Positions 8,854 to 17,224 of a stretch of DNA of 64,000 bases are shown here, piece after piece. The notes under the pieces were generated by a model, which worked only from the letters and a program-made list of their open reading frames with translations, made no database searches and was not told the origin of the DNA. The position numbers and the translations under genes are program-made. The number at the start of each line of letters is the position of its first letter. The stretch's first letter is position 1. Source of the DNA: Thiotrichaceae bacterium UBA4486 (GTDB lineage: Bacteria; Pseudomonadota; Gammaproteobacteria; Eutrophobiales; Eutrophobiaceae); NCBI GenBank assembly GCA_002389045.1, contig DGNS01000005.1, positions 354,288 through 418,287 on the forward strand, in the 5' to 3' direction.

Positions 8854-9873
8854 ATGTCACAGATGAAGACAACCACAGAAAACCCGGACATCCTTGTTGA
8901 TAATTTTGGCCGCCGTGTCACGTATCTGCGTATTTCAGTCACGGATCGGTGCGATTTTCGCTGTGTTTACTGCATGGATGAAGTCATGCAATTTGTCCCT
9001 CGAAATTCATTACTGACCCTGGAAGAGCTCGCCACCATCGGCCGGGCCTTCGTGGAACTGGGTGTCAGCAAGATCCGCATCACCGGCGGTGAGCCGCTGG
9101 TCCGTCGCAATATCATGAAACTGTTCGGCGACATCGGGCAATTGCCCGGGCTTGACGAACTCGTTATCACCACCAACGGTTCACAGTTGACGCGTTATGC
9201 CACGGCGTTGCGGGAAGCCGGTGTCAAACGCATCAACATCAGCCTCGATTCGTTAAATGCCGAGCGTTTCACAAACATCACTCGCGTCGGTGATCTGGGC
9301 AAGGTGCTGGCGGGCATCGATGCCGCCAGAGAAGCTGGATTCGAGAACCTGAAAATCAATGCTGTCATCCTGCGCAATCGCAATGATGATGAAATCCTCG
9401 ACCTGGTACGCTATGCCGCCAGCCGCGGTATGGATATCAGTTTCATTGAGGAAATGCCGCTCGGCGTCATCGGTGATCACGATCGCGCCGCAGCCTTTAT
9501 TTCCAGTGATGAAATCCGGGCCGTCATCGAGCAGGACTACGAACTGGTACCCACGGCAGCCACCACCGGCGGGCCGGCCCGGTATTTCCAGGTCATGGAA
9601 ACCGGCACCCGGGTAGGATTCATTTCACCCCACACACACAACTTCTGTGAACGCTGCAATCGCGTACGCCTGACCTGTGAAGGCCGTCTCCTGCTCTGCC
9701 TGGGCCAGGAGCACTCCGTGGATCTGCGCCGCGTGGTACGCGCCCATCCGGGTGAAATGGAGCCGCTGAAACAGGCTATCCGTGATTCCATGGCCATCAA
9801 GCCCAAAGGTCACGATTTCAATCTTCAGGAACAACCGCTTATCTTCCGCCACATGAATGCCACGGGAGGATAA
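8854..9873 (+). CDS. moaA: GTP 3',8-cyclase MoaA
   Basis: 339 residues; radical SAM enzyme catalysing the first step of molybdenum cofactor synthesis, GTP to 3',8-cyclo-GTP. The N-terminal cluster motif CDFRCVYC (CxxxCxxC) sits near residue 33, followed by KIRITGGEPLVRR. The C-terminal second cluster is visible as CERCNRVRLTCEGRLLLCL, and the chain ends in the expected Gly-Gly. First gene of a tight run moaA-fdhD-mobA-mobB-moeA. The 270 bases upstream contain a short inverted repeat (accggt...accggt near 8807-8827) but no recognisable Moco riboswitch. Confidence 0.97.
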   Translation: MSQMKTTTENPDILVDNFGRRVTYLRISVTDRCDFRCVYCMDEVMQFVPRNSLLTLEELATIGRAFVELGVSKIRITGGEPLVRRNIMKLFGDIGQLPGLDELVITTNGSQLTRYATALREAGVKRINISLDSLNAERFTNITRVGDLGKVLAGIDAAREAGFENLKINAVILRNRNDDEILDLVRYAASRGMDISFIEEMPLGVIGDHDRAAAFISSDEIRAVIEQDYELVPTAATTGGPARYFQVMETGTRVGFISPHTHNFCERCNRVRLTCEGRLLLCLGQEHSVDLRRVVRAHPGEMEPLKQAIRDSMAIKPKGHDFNLQEQPLIFRHMNATGG

Positions 9874-9874
9874 C

Positions 9875-10747
9875 GTGTCCTCCTCTGCCCGCCCGGAACT
9901 GAGCCAGGCCGGTCTCGAACCTACCATCCCGGTCATAGCCATTGATGAGTACCGCAACCAGCGTGAAATGCTGATCGCCGGTGAACGGCCGCTGACCATT
10001 TACATCGACAGTTTTGAACTGGTGACATTGATGACCCTGGGCACGAACCCGGAACTGCTGACCCTCGGTTACCTGAAAAACCAGGGGCTGGTAAATGATG
10101 TTTGCGAAATCAAATCCGTGCAGGTGGACTGGGATGTCAATGCCGCCGCGGTCACCACCTTCGCCGGCCGAGACGACTGGCGCGACAAGCTGGGACCGCG
10201 CATCGTCACCACCGGTTGCGGCCAGGGCACGGTATTCGGCAATATCATGGAGCACCTGGATGAGCTCGACATACATCCCATCCGTATTCGCCAGTCGACA
10301 ATCTATGCCCTGCTGAAAAACCTCAGCACACACAATGATGTCTACAAAAACGCCGGCGCCGTACACGGCTGCGCCCTGTGCCAGGAGGACAGGATTATTG
10401 AATTCATCGAGGATGTGGGCCGCCACAACGCCGTCGACGCCATCGCCGGTAAAATGTGGCTTGAAAACGTTACCGGCAACGACAAGATATTTTATACCAC
10501 CGGTCGCCTGACATCGGAGATGGTGATCAAGGTGGCGCAAATGGGCATACCCGCGCTGCTATCGCGTTCCGGTATCACCCAGATGGGGCTGAAGCTGGCG
10601 CAGGACATGGGCGTCACCCTGCTTTCGCGGGCAAAAAACCGGCACTTTCTCATCTACAACGGCCTTGAAAATATCGAGTTTGATGTCGAATTGCCGCCCA
10701 AGCATGATGTGGCCCATCTTCTCGCCAGGCATGGGGACGGGGACTGA
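9875..10747 (+). CDS. fdhD: Formate dehydrogenase sulfurtransferase FdhD
   Basis: Transfers sulfur from IscS to the molybdenum cofactor before insertion into formate dehydrogenase. The CxxC pair is seen in VHGCALCQED, followed by FIEDVGRHNAVDAIAGKM, the family's best-conserved block; GERPLTIYI, GCGQGTVFG and TGRLTSEMV also match. GTG at 9875 is chosen because GGAGG ends about four bases before it and it starts one base after the moaA stop; ATG at 9857 would overlap moaA and lacks a ribosome site. The structural formate dehydrogenase is not in the window. Confidence 0.95.
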   Translation: MSSSARPELSQAGLEPTIPVIAIDEYRNQREMLIAGERPLTIYIDSFELVTLMTLGTNPELLTLGYLKNQGLVNDVCEIKSVQVDWDVNAAAVTTFAGRDDWRDKLGPRIVTTGCGQGTVFGNIMEHLDELDIHPIRIRQSTIYALLKNLSTHNDVYKNAGAVHGCALCQEDRIIEFIEDVGRHNAVDAIAGKMWLENVTGNDKIFYTTGRLTSEMVIKVAQMGIPALLSRSGITQMGLKLAQDMGVTLLSRAKNRHFLIYNGLENIEFDVELPPKHDVAHLLARHGDGD

Positions 10748-10754
10748 AACGCTC

Positions 10755-11372
10755 ATGACCGGAACCGCCATGGACATTGCCGATATCACCGCCGTCATTC
10801 TTGCCGGTGGGCGCGCCACCCGCATGGGCGGTACGGACAAGGGCCTGGTGACGCTGAATAACCGGGCCATGATCGAATATGTCATCGAAACCCTGCGCCC
10901 GCAGGCGGGCACCCTGCTGATCAATGCCAATCGCAACCTGGATATTTACCGGCGTTACGGCTGCCCGGTGATCAGCGATGACCTTGAAGGATATCACGGG
11001 CCACTGGCGGGCATCGCCAGCGCCATGCGTTCAGCCGGCACAGACCTGTTACTGGTGACACCCTGTGATTCCCCGTTTCTACCGGACGACCTGGCCCGGC
11101 GTCTTTATGACCAGATGCTGGAAAACCATGCTGATATCAGTGTGGCGAACAATGGAAAACGCATACAACCGGTATTCGCACTGATTAATACCGGCTTGCG
11201 TGATTCACTTCAGGGCTACCTGGATAAAGGCGGGCGCAAGATTGACCTCTGGTATAATCAACACACCCTGGTCAGCGTCGACTTTGCCGACAAGCCGGAA
11301 ACTTTTCTCAATATCAACACCCCAGAAGACATACTGGAAATAGAATCCCGTCTGGACACCTGCAAATGCTGA
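10755..11372 (+). CDS. mobA: Molybdenum cofactor guanylyltransferase MobA
   Basis: Transfers GMP to Mo-molybdopterin to give the MGD form used by DMSO-reductase-family enzymes such as formate dehydrogenase. The nucleotidyltransferase P-loop AVILAGGRATRMGGTDKGL lies near the N-terminus, followed by PVISDDLEGYHGPLAGI and TPCDSPFLP. Starts at ATG 10755, seven bases after the fdhD stop; ATG 10770 is possible. The 3' end overlaps mobB by seven bases. Confidence 0.94.
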   Translation: MTGTAMDIADITAVILAGGRATRMGGTDKGLVTLNNRAMIEYVIETLRPQAGTLLINANRNLDIYRRYGCPVISDDLEGYHGPLAGIASAMRSAGTDLLLVTPCDSPFLPDDLARRLYDQMLENHADISVANNGKRIQPVFALINTGLRDSLQGYLDKGGRKIDLWYNQHTLVSVDFADKPETFLNINTPEDILEIESRLDTCKC

Positions 11373-11917
11373 CGACAGATTTGACTATCCCGTTGATCGG
11401 CTTCGCGGCCTACAGCGGCACCGGCAAAACCACTCTGCTCACCCGGATCATACCGGTATTGAAAAGCCGCGGAATTCGAATCGGTGTTATCAAACACGCA
11501 CACCATACGTTCGAGATTGATCGGGAAGGCAAGGACAGCTATGAACTGCGCAAGTCCGGGGCCAACGAAGTCCTGGTCGGTTCCAAATCACGCTGGGCAT
11601 TGCTGGCGGACAATAACAGCGGCCGTGATCTGACCCTGTCCGATCATCTCAGACACTTGCACCAGGATGAGCTGGACCTGATCCTGGTCGAGGGTTTCAA
11701 ACCCGAATTGATACCTAAAATTGAACTCTATCGGCCGAGCCTGGGCTATCGTCCCTTTTATCCGCACGATGAATCCATTGTGGCTGTGGCCACCGATGAC
11801 CGTCTCGACGAACCGACCCCACTGCCGGTACTCGACATCAATGACCCTGAAGAAATCGCCGCATTCGTGATCAAACATTGCCAACTCAAAATAAAGCAAC
11901 CGACCATTCCGATATGA
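11366..11917 (+). CDS. mobB: Molybdopterin-guanine dinucleotide adapter MobB
   Basis: 183-residue P-loop GTPase thought to assist MGD synthesis or delivery. The Walker A motif SGTGKTTLLTR lies near residue 18, followed by the family block VIKHAHHTFEIDREGKDSY and LILVEGFKPELIPKIEL. Overlaps mobA at its start and moeA at its end (ATGA), indicating translational coupling. Confidence 0.93.
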   Translation: MLTTDLTIPLIGFAAYSGTGKTTLLTRIIPVLKSRGIRIGVIKHAHHTFEIDREGKDSYELRKSGANEVLVGSKSRWALLADNNSGRDLTLSDHLRHLHQDELDLILVEGFKPELIPKIELYRPSLGYRPFYPHDESIVAVATDDRLDEPTPLPVLDINDPEEIAAFVIKHCQLKIKQPTIPI

Positions 11918-13182
11918 GTAAAGATACAATTAACACCGTCACCAGTTGTTGTGACGACTTCGACCCTGAATCACTGTTCCCGGACCAGGCCCGGGCAAGG
12001 ATCCAGGACTTACTGAAACCCGTAACGGGTACGGAAAGCTGCCCGTTACGGGACAGTCTCAACCGTGTGCTGTCTGAAGATATTGTTTCCGGTATTGACG
12101 TGCCATCCGGAACCAACTCGGCCATGGATGGTTATGCGGTACATGCCGCTGACCTGCCGGAGAGCGGGACCCGTACCCTGAAACTGGTGGGCACCAGCTT
12201 TGCCGGCAAACCGTACAACGGCCCGGTCAATCGCAGCGAGTGCGTGCGTATCATGACCGGCGCGCTGTTGCCGGATGGAACAGACACCGTGGTTATCCAG
12301 GAACGGGTGGAACGTGAGGGTGACGACATTCGTATCGGCGCCGATACCAGGGCCGGCGACAATGTACGCAATGCCGGGGAAGATATTGCCCGCGGTGAGA
12401 CCGTACTGCACAAGGGTATCTGCCTGACAGCGGCCGATCTCGGTCTCATTGCCTCGCTGGGGATCCCCTCTGTTCAGGTCACCCGGCGGCTACGTGTCGC
12501 TTTCTTTTCAACCGGTGATGAATTACGTTCCATCGGCGAGCCGCTGGAAGACGGGGCTATTTATGACAGTAATCGTTACACCCTGTACGGCATGCTGCAG
12601 CGGCTGAATGTCGAGATCATCGATCTGGGTGTGGTTCGTGACACCGTGGCAGCCACCGAACAGGCGTTTCATGAAGCCGCGGATGCCGCCGATGTGATCA
12701 TCACCTCGGGCGGCGTCTCCGTGGGCGAGGCCGATTACATCAAAGATGTACTGCAGGACATCGGCAAGGTGGATTTCTGGAAAGTCGCCATGAAACCGGG
12801 ACGTCCGCTGACCTTCGGTACTGTCGGCGATGCCTGGTTTTTCGGTCTGCCGGGGAATCCGGTGTCGGTCATGGTCACGTTTTACCAGTTTGTTCAGCCG
12901 GCACTGCGTTACCTGATGGGACAGCACGAGTGCGAACCGGTTACTGTCAGCGTACCGTGTTTGTCCAGCTTGAAAAAACGCCCCGGCCGTGTCGAATACC
13001 AGCGCGGCGTACTAGCCCGTGATGACTCCGGGCGCATGGCGGTCCGTAAAACCGGCGCCCAGGGTTCCGGAATTCTCACCTCCATGTCGAGGGCCAACTG
13101 TTTCATCGTTCTGTCCATCGACAGCGAGGGTGCGGCACCGGGTGACGTTGTCGATGTGCAGCCGTTTTACGGCATTGTTTAG
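11914..13182 (+). CDS. moeA: Molybdopterin molybdenumtransferase MoeA
   Basis: About 422 residues; inserts molybdate into adenylylated molybdopterin. Matching blocks are SAMDGYAVHAADLP, MTGALLPDGTDTVV, RNAGEDIARGE, FFSTGDEL, SNRYTLYGML, ITSGGVSVGEADY and the strongly conserved KPGRPLTFG with GLPGNPVSVMVTF. ATG 11914 overlaps the mobB stop by four bases (ATGA). The last gene of the moaA run; the palindromic repeat at 13198 lies just after it. Confidence 0.95.
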   Translation: MSKDTINTVTSCCDDFDPESLFPDQARARIQDLLKPVTGTESCPLRDSLNRVLSEDIVSGIDVPSGTNSAMDGYAVHAADLPESGTRTLKLVGTSFAGKPYNGPVNRSECVRIMTGALLPDGTDTVVIQERVEREGDDIRIGADTRAGDNVRNAGEDIARGETVLHKGICLTAADLGLIASLGIPSVQVTRRLRVAFFSTGDELRSIGEPLEDGAIYDSNRYTLYGMLQRLNVEIIDLGVVRDTVAATEQAFHEAADAADVIITSGGVSVGEADYIKDVLQDIGKVDFWKVAMKPGRPLTFGTVGDAWFFGLPGNPVSVMVTFYQFVQPALRYLMGQHECEPVTVSVPCLSSLKKRPGRVEYQRGVLARDDSGRMAVRKTGAQGSGILTSMSRANCFIVLSIDSEGAAPGDVVDVQPFYGIV

Positions 13183-13197
13183 ATGTCCTGAAAAAAA

Positions 13198-13219
13198 GTG
13201 TCTGATTTAAGTCAGACAC
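13198..13219. repeat. Palindromic repeat (GTGTCTGA...TCAGACAC)
   Basis: GTGTCTGA and TCAGACAC are separated by six bases, giving a perfect 8-bp stem, followed by CGTAAT. The same palindrome with the same flank recurs twice at 29297-29409. It lies between the convergent moeA and LhgO-like genes and could also act as a weak transcription stop, but there is no T-run. Confidence 0.7.
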
Positions 13220-13277
13220 CGTAATCCGGTACAAACCTGTTCTCCCCCGGTGATCCGCGAGACATGGCGAAATCAAA

Positions 13278-14483
13278 TCATTTTCGCAAAGAACGAATTT
13301 TATCGACGAGGTAACGGGCGAACGGGAAAGCGCAGGTGTAGGCCGGTGAAACGGCATTCAGAACATGCATGCTGCGTTCATCGCCTTCACACCTGAAATC
13401 CATTTCCAGTTGCCGGGTTTTGATATTCAGCAGTTGCGCGCGAATCCCCGCCCGTCCCCAGTAAGTAAACTGCGATGTACGCAGATCATCGACGAGCGGA
13501 GCGGCCAGCCGTACCAGCCGGGGTTTATAATACTTGCTTATCTCGTGCACGGCGAGATCGCGAAACCCGAAGCTGTTGCATAACAGGAGCGAGGATTCCA
13601 GCCGCACCACTTCCCGGCATTCCCGCAGGTTGAAGCGCTGCAAGCCACGGTAATGCTCGCGCCAGAATGCCGGGATGGCCGTCGGTCCCAGCTTGGTTTT
13701 ACCTGCCGCCGTGACGGTGAAATGCACACCGAGAAAGGGATTGTTCAGATCCGGAACGGGATAAATGTGAGTCGACAGCCGCAGTGAATCGTTGGCATAC
13801 AGGTACAAGCCCTTGAATGGCAGGATGGTGTAGTCATCGGAAAAGCCGAAATCACGGGCTATCCTGTCAGCATGAAGTCCGGCGGTATTGATGACATAAC
13901 CCGCGCTGAGCGTTCCCGCCGCGGTCCGGATCGCCTCTTTCATATGTGAATGATAGGCATTGTTGAAACTGAAATGGACCCCGCTTTCGCACAGCTGTTG
14001 ATAGAGATGCTGATTGCAGAGCTGCGGATCGATACTGGAAGTGGCCGGTGAAAACAAGGCCCGGGAAAATGTCCGGGCGCGAGGTTCGATGTCCGCCAGT
14101 TGCTTTTCATCCAGCGGCTGCAGTTCCACCCCGTTAGCACGGCCACGGCGAAGCAGTTCATCCAGGGACTCAAGTTCATTTGCGTCACGGGTGACCACCA
14201 CCTTGCCACAGCGGTTAATCGGCAACCGATGTTGCAGGCAGTAGTCGGTCCATTCACGATTGCCGTCACGACAGAAGCGGGCCTTGAGCGAATCCGCCGT
14301 GTAATAAAACCCGGCATGGAGCACGCCGCTGTTGCGGCCACTGGCGTGAAACCCGGGTTCCGATTCCTTTTCCAGCACAGTCACCGACTGGTCCGGAAAG
14401 CATTCACGGAGTTCGCGGGCAATGGCCATGCCGATGATGCCGGCACCAATAATGAGAAAGTCTGTTGTTTTGCGAAAAGACAA
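13278..14483 (-). CDS. lhgO: FAD-dependent L-2-hydroxyglutarate oxidase-like protein (LhgO family)
   Basis: 401 residues of the DAO superfamily. The Rossmann motif DFLIIGAGIIGMAIAREL opens the protein, followed by ASGRNSGVLHAGFYY (typical of LhgO/L2HGDH) and the VINTAGLHADRIA block. The family oxidises L-2-hydroxyglutarate to 2-oxoglutarate, usually passing electrons to the quinone pool. The only near start is TTG at 14483, without a clear ribosome site, and a 7-bp repeat array begins directly upstream, so the true start may have been altered. Its place inside the Moco block is probably coincidental. Confidence 0.82.
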   Translation of the reverse strand: MSFRKTTDFLIIGAGIIGMAIARELRECFPDQSVTVLEKESEPGFHASGRNSGVLHAGFYYTADSLKARFCRDGNREWTDYCLQHRLPINRCGKVVVTRDANELESLDELLRRGRANGVELQPLDEKQLADIEPRARTFSRALFSPATSSIDPQLCNQHLYQQLCESGVHFSFNNAYHSHMKEAIRTAAGTLSAGYVINTAGLHADRIARDFGFSDDYTILPFKGLYLYANDSLRLSTHIYPVPDLNNPFLGVHFTVTAAGKTKLGPTAIPAFWREHYRGLQRFNLRECREVVRLESSLLLCNSFGFRDLAVHEISKYYKPRLVRLAAPLVDDLRTSQFTYWGRAGIRAQLLNIKTRQLEMDFRCEGDERSMHVLNAVSPAYTCAFPFARYLVDKIRSLRK

Positions 14484-14485
14484 GG

Positions 14486-14518
14486 GATGGTGAATGGTGA
14501 ATGGTGAATGGTGAATGG
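14486..14518. repeat. Heptanucleotide array (TGGTGAA)n
   Basis: Four to five near-perfect copies of TGGTGAA, immediately upstream of the LhgO-like start on the reverse strand. No spacers; not a CRISPR. Confidence 0.8.
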
Positions 14519-14588
14519 GTAAAGTGTGTGGCTTTGCTTTCCATTGTCAAGCCGGTATCAGACACCCAAGGTTCAAAGTTCAGGGTTC

Positions 14589-14650
14589 GCTGTAATCTGT
14601 AATCTGTAATCTGTCGTCTGTGATCTGTCGTCTGTCATCTGATGTCTGTA
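14589..14650. repeat. Heptanucleotide array at the 3' end of moaE
   Basis: About eight 7-bp units of the CTGTNNT type (CTGTAAT, CTGTCGT, CTGTGAT, CTGTCAT). On the moaE sense strand these read CAGATTA, CAGACGA and CAGATGA. The array contains the moaE stop codon and its last codons. Confidence 0.8.
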
Positions 14651-15084
14651 AACCCCGGCGTATTCTTTTCCACCCAGCGTTCACCCGCCACCGTGGTTTC
14701 CTTTTTCCAGAACGGCGCCTTGCTTTTCAGATCTTCCATGATAAACCGGCAGGCATCGAATGCCGCCGCGCGATGCGCCGACCAGACAGCGACAACCACG
14801 ATGGGATCGGCGATGTTGACCACACCCACCCGGTGCAGGATCAGTGCATCTATCAGCGGCCACTTCTCGTTTGCGCGGGCGGCAATATCGTACAAATGCT
14901 TTTCCGTCATGCCCGGATAATGCTCCAGTTCCATGGATATGACCTTTTCGTTTTCGTTCAGATCACGCATGCTGCCAATGAAAAACGCCGCGGCGCCGAA
15001 GCGGCCATCGGCATTCATCGCGGCCTGAAAGTCACGTATCTCCGTAAAAGGATCAAAACTTTTGTCCTTCAAGGCAATTTTCAT
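14635..15084 (-). CDS. moaE: Molybdopterin synthase catalytic subunit MoaE
   Basis: 149 residues; converts cyclic pyranopterin monophosphate to molybdopterin using MoaD thiocarboxylate. Recognised by GAAAFFIGSMRD, LEHYPGM, HRVG, VVAVWSAHRAAAFDACRFIMEDLKSKAPFWKKE (read in parts) and the C-terminal GERWV. Two bases separate it from moaD upstream on the same strand, the usual moaD-moaE pair. The C-terminal TDIR and the stop lie in a heptanucleotide array. Confidence 0.96.
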   Translation of the reverse strand: MKIALKDKSFDPFTEIRDFQAAMNADGRFGAAAFFIGSMRDLNENEKVISMELEHYPGMTEKHLYDIAARANEKWPLIDALILHRVGVVNIADPIVVVAVWSAHRAAAFDACRFIMEDLKSKAPFWKKETTVAGERWVEKNTPGFTDIR

Positions 15085-15086
15085 CT

Positions 15087-15320
15087 CTAGCCACCGGTTA
15101 CCGGGGGGAAAAAAGCCACTTCATCACCGTCCCGGATCGGGGCATCGGCTTGCACGTACTCCATGTTGACCGCGGTCATGACCCGTTCAGGAATACTGTC
15201 TTCGTGACTGACCCGGCGCCATAAGTCACACACACGGGCGCCTTCAGGAAGTTCAACCTCGTCTTCGGCATGACCGATCCGATCTTTCAGACTGGCAAAA
15301 TATTTTACTTTAACTTTCAT
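15087..15320 (-). CDS. moaD: Molybdopterin synthase sulfur carrier MoaD
   Basis: About 77 residues with a beta-grasp fold (KVKYFASLKDRIG, VELPEGARVCDLW, DEVAFFPPVTGG) and the Gly-Gly C-terminus that is adenylylated and thiocarboxylated. ATG 15320 is preferred on family length; an in-frame TTG at 15341 would add seven residues. Paired with moaE downstream. Confidence 0.93.
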   Translation of the reverse strand: MKVKVKYFASLKDRIGHAEDEVELPEGARVCDLWRRVSHEDSIPERVMTAVNMEYVQADAPIRDGDEVAFFPPVTGG

Positions 15321-15366
15321 AATAATATTATTACTTTTCAAATAGTTACATTATTAATCTAAACAG

Positions 15367-15372
15367 ATTATA
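15367..15372 (-). promoter_or_regulatory. Possible -10 element (TATAAT) for moaDE
   Basis: The reverse strand reads TATAAT about 45 bases upstream of moaD, in the AT-rich gap shared with the divergent moaC. The -35 region is poor (GATCAA at 17-bp spacing), so the assignment is tentative. Confidence 0.3.
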
Positions 15373-15445
15373 GTATGTTATACTGCTCTTTGATCAGCAT
15401 TGGCGTTGATACCATTCTACACAACTTTCCGGGTAAGCAGTGACT

Positions 15446-15922
15446 ATGGCGAAACTGACTCACTTCAACCAACAGGGCCAGGCTCACATGGTGGACGTCG
15501 GCGGCAAGACGCTGACAAACCGGCGTGCCGTGGCCGGTGGCCGAATCGAGATGCAGTCAAACACCCTGGGATTGATCCTGGAAGGAAGCCACAAAAAAGG
15601 CGATGTCCTGGGTATCGCGCGCGTGGCCGGGATCATGGCAGCCAAAAAAACCGCCGAACTGATTCCTCTCTGTCACCCCATTGCCATTACCCACATAGAT
15701 ATCGAACTGACCCCCGACACCGTGAACAACTGCGTTCATTGCCGGGCGACGGTGGAAACCCGCGATCAGACCGGCATCGAGATGGAGGCGTTGAACGCCG
15801 TGCAGGTCAGCCTGCTGACAATTTACGACATGTGCAAGGCCGTCGACCGCGGCATGACCATCCAGCACGTGCACTTACTGGAAAAAAGCGGCGGCAAATC
15901 GGGCGACTGGAAACGAGATTGA
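15446..15922 (+). CDS. moaC: Cyclic pyranopterin monophosphate synthase MoaC
   Basis: About 158 residues; converts 3',8-cyclo-GTP to cPMP after MoaA. Clear family blocks: MVDVGGKTLTNRRAVAGG, GDVLGIARVAGIMAAKKT, LIPLCHPIAITHI, VETRDQTGIEMEALNAV and LTIYDMCKAVDRGM, including the catalytic Lys/Asp region. ATG 15446 is chosen over the in-frame GTG at 15440. Transcribed divergently from moaDE and followed by a RAYT element. Confidence 0.96.
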   Translation: MAKLTHFNQQGQAHMVDVGGKTLTNRRAVAGGRIEMQSNTLGLILEGSHKKGDVLGIARVAGIMAAKKTAELIPLCHPIAITHIDIELTPDTVNNCVHCRATVETRDQTGIEMEALNAVQVSLLTIYDMCKAVDRGMTIQHVHLLEKSGGKSGDWKRD

Positions 15923-15936
15923 ACCAACCATTCTAA

Positions 15937-15969
15937 ATGGGGCCGGAGTGATTTAAATTTAATCACTTC
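15937..15969. repeat. REP-like palindrome, left flank of the RAYT gene
   Basis: GGGGCCGGAGTGATTTAAATTTAATCACTTC contains the palindrome AGTGATTTAAATTTAATCACT after a GGGCCGG head (given here in two overlapping parts: GGGGCCGGAGTGATTT and AAATTTAATCACTTC). The inverted counterpart lies at 16757-16784. Confidence 0.75.
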
Positions 15970-16064
15970 TTTCAGCATGAAGACGGGCAGAATGATTATA
16001 TTTTGATCGCTCTTCAGCCATTCGTTAGCATCAGTACAGGATTTTATTGCAAAAGGAGATTGCC

Positions 16065-16763
16065 ATGCCACGTCGGCCGCGAATGTATCTGCCCGATATT
16101 CCCGCTCATGTTGTTCAGCGCGGAAATAACCGGAATGCCTGTTTTTATTGTGCAGATGACTACAAATTTTATCTCGACCGTCTGGGTCGTGCGTTGAAAC
16201 GATACCGCGTCAAACTTCATGCCTATGTGTTGATGACAAATCATGTTCACCTGCTGATGACACCTGAGGATGAAATCGGGATATCACAGGTAATGTCTCT
16301 TCTGGGCCAGCAGTATGTCTATTACGTCAATCGCCGGTACCGGCGTACCGGTACACTCTGGGAAGGGCGTCACAAGGCAAGCCTGGTTCAAACGGATGCC
16401 TATCTGCTGTTATGCTACCGGTATATCGAACTCAACCCCATCCGGGCCGGTATGATAGATTCGCCGGAAGACTATCTCTGGAGTAGCTACCGCCATCATG
16501 CCTGGGATTCTAACAATCCACTGATTGCGGACCATGAACTTTATCAGCAACTGGGTAGGAATGAATACGAAAGGCAATTTGCCTACAGGGAATTATTCCG
16601 CACGGAGATCCGGGACCGGGACATTCATATTATCCGCCATGCCAGCCAGTTCAATTATCCTCTGGGTAACGACCGGTTCAAGTCAGCAATAGAAGCAGTA
16701 CTGCAACGGCCGATCGGTCACGCGAAACGCGGCAGGCCAGTACGAACAAAGACAAGCGGTTAA
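16065..16763 (+). mobile_element. REP-associated tyrosine transposase (RAYT, IS200-like Y1 family) coding region
   Basis: About 232 residues of the Transposase_17/Y1_Tnp group. MPRRPRMYLPDIPAHVVQRG is the typical opening, the metal-binding HUH pair is in MTNHVHLLMTP, and the downstream GTLWEGRHKASLVQ, CYRYIELNPIRAGM and YLWSSYRHHA blocks are diagnostic of RAYTs. Such enzymes process REP palindromes and are single-copy domesticated or mobile genes. ATG 16065 has AAAGGAG six bases upstream. The gene is bracketed by inverted REP-like palindromes, and its stop codon falls inside the right-hand one. It separates moaC from the PCD gene. Confidence 0.9.
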
Positions 16764-16784
16764 AATTTAACCACTCCGGCCCTT
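16757..16784. repeat. REP-like palindrome, right flank of the RAYT gene
   Basis: CGGTTAAAATTTAACCACTC followed by CGGCCC: an inverted copy of the left element (GGGCCGGAGTGGTTAAATTT when read on the reverse strand). Compensatory changes keep the stem (GATT/AATC on the left, GGTT/AACC on the right). Confidence 0.75.
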
Positions 16785-16818
16785 TTAAGAGTCCTTTTAA
16801 GAGTCGCTTTTAAGAGTC
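16782..16818. repeat. Three direct repeats of the PCD gene 3' end (CTTTTAAGAGTC)
   Basis: Three copies of CTTTTAAGAGTC, 12-13 bp apart, between the RAYT right flank and the PCD gene. The copy nearest the gene contains the PCD stop codon and its last Ser codon, so the others look like duplications of the gene's end. Confidence 0.75.
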
Positions 16819-17202
16819 GTATTTGATGTACTTGAAGCGGGGATCGTCCGGTGTACCTTCCAGAGCGCTGCTCTCTTCTGAACCCGGTTGCCACATAATG
16901 ACCTCCTCGATCTTTTTCGCCAGCTCGAAATCCTTGTCGGTCACGCCCTTGGCGGCGTGGTTCATCAGCTTGACGATCACGAACGCATAGGAGGCGCTGA
17001 GATCCGGGTGATGAAAGGCCGCCTCGGAGAGATGACCAACGGTGTTGATCACCATTAGCGTGGCTTTCCAGCCACTGGTCTTGTATTTTCTGCGGATCCA
17101 GCCGCCCTCGTAATACCATCCGGGCAGTTCCTCTTTCAACCTCGCCTCGATTTCTTCTTCACTATAGGTTGCGTCTTTTTCTTTCTTTCGCCACTGAGTC
17201 AT
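16810..17202 (-). CDS. Pterin-4a-carbinolamine dehydratase family protein (COG2154)
   Basis: 130 residues. The PCD fold is recognised by the GWYYEGGWIRRKYKTSGW and FHHPDLSASYAFVIVKL blocks, the latter carrying the conserved HHPD-type active-site region. The classical role is dehydration of 4a-hydroxytetrahydrobiopterin. No phenylalanine hydroxylase is present; instead the gene sits beside moaC/moaDE and 22 bases downstream of mfnB. A Moco-linked branch of this family has been proposed from such neighbourhoods. ATG 17202 with GAGGTG six bases upstream fixes the start. Confidence 0.85.
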   Translation of the reverse strand: MTQWRKKEKDATYSEEEIEARLKEELPGWYYEGGWIRRKYKTSGWKATLMVINTVGHLSEAAFHHPDLSASYAFVIVKLMNHAAKGVTDKDFELAKKIEEVIMWQPGSEESSALEGTPDDPRFKYIKYDS

Positions 17203-17224
17203 AGCTATCACCTCATCGATTGAA

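Noticed and set aside
14568..14600. tRNA-like GTTC motifs (also 54822-54850)
   Set aside because: Only repeated GGTTC-type 7-mers; no cloverleaf can be formed.
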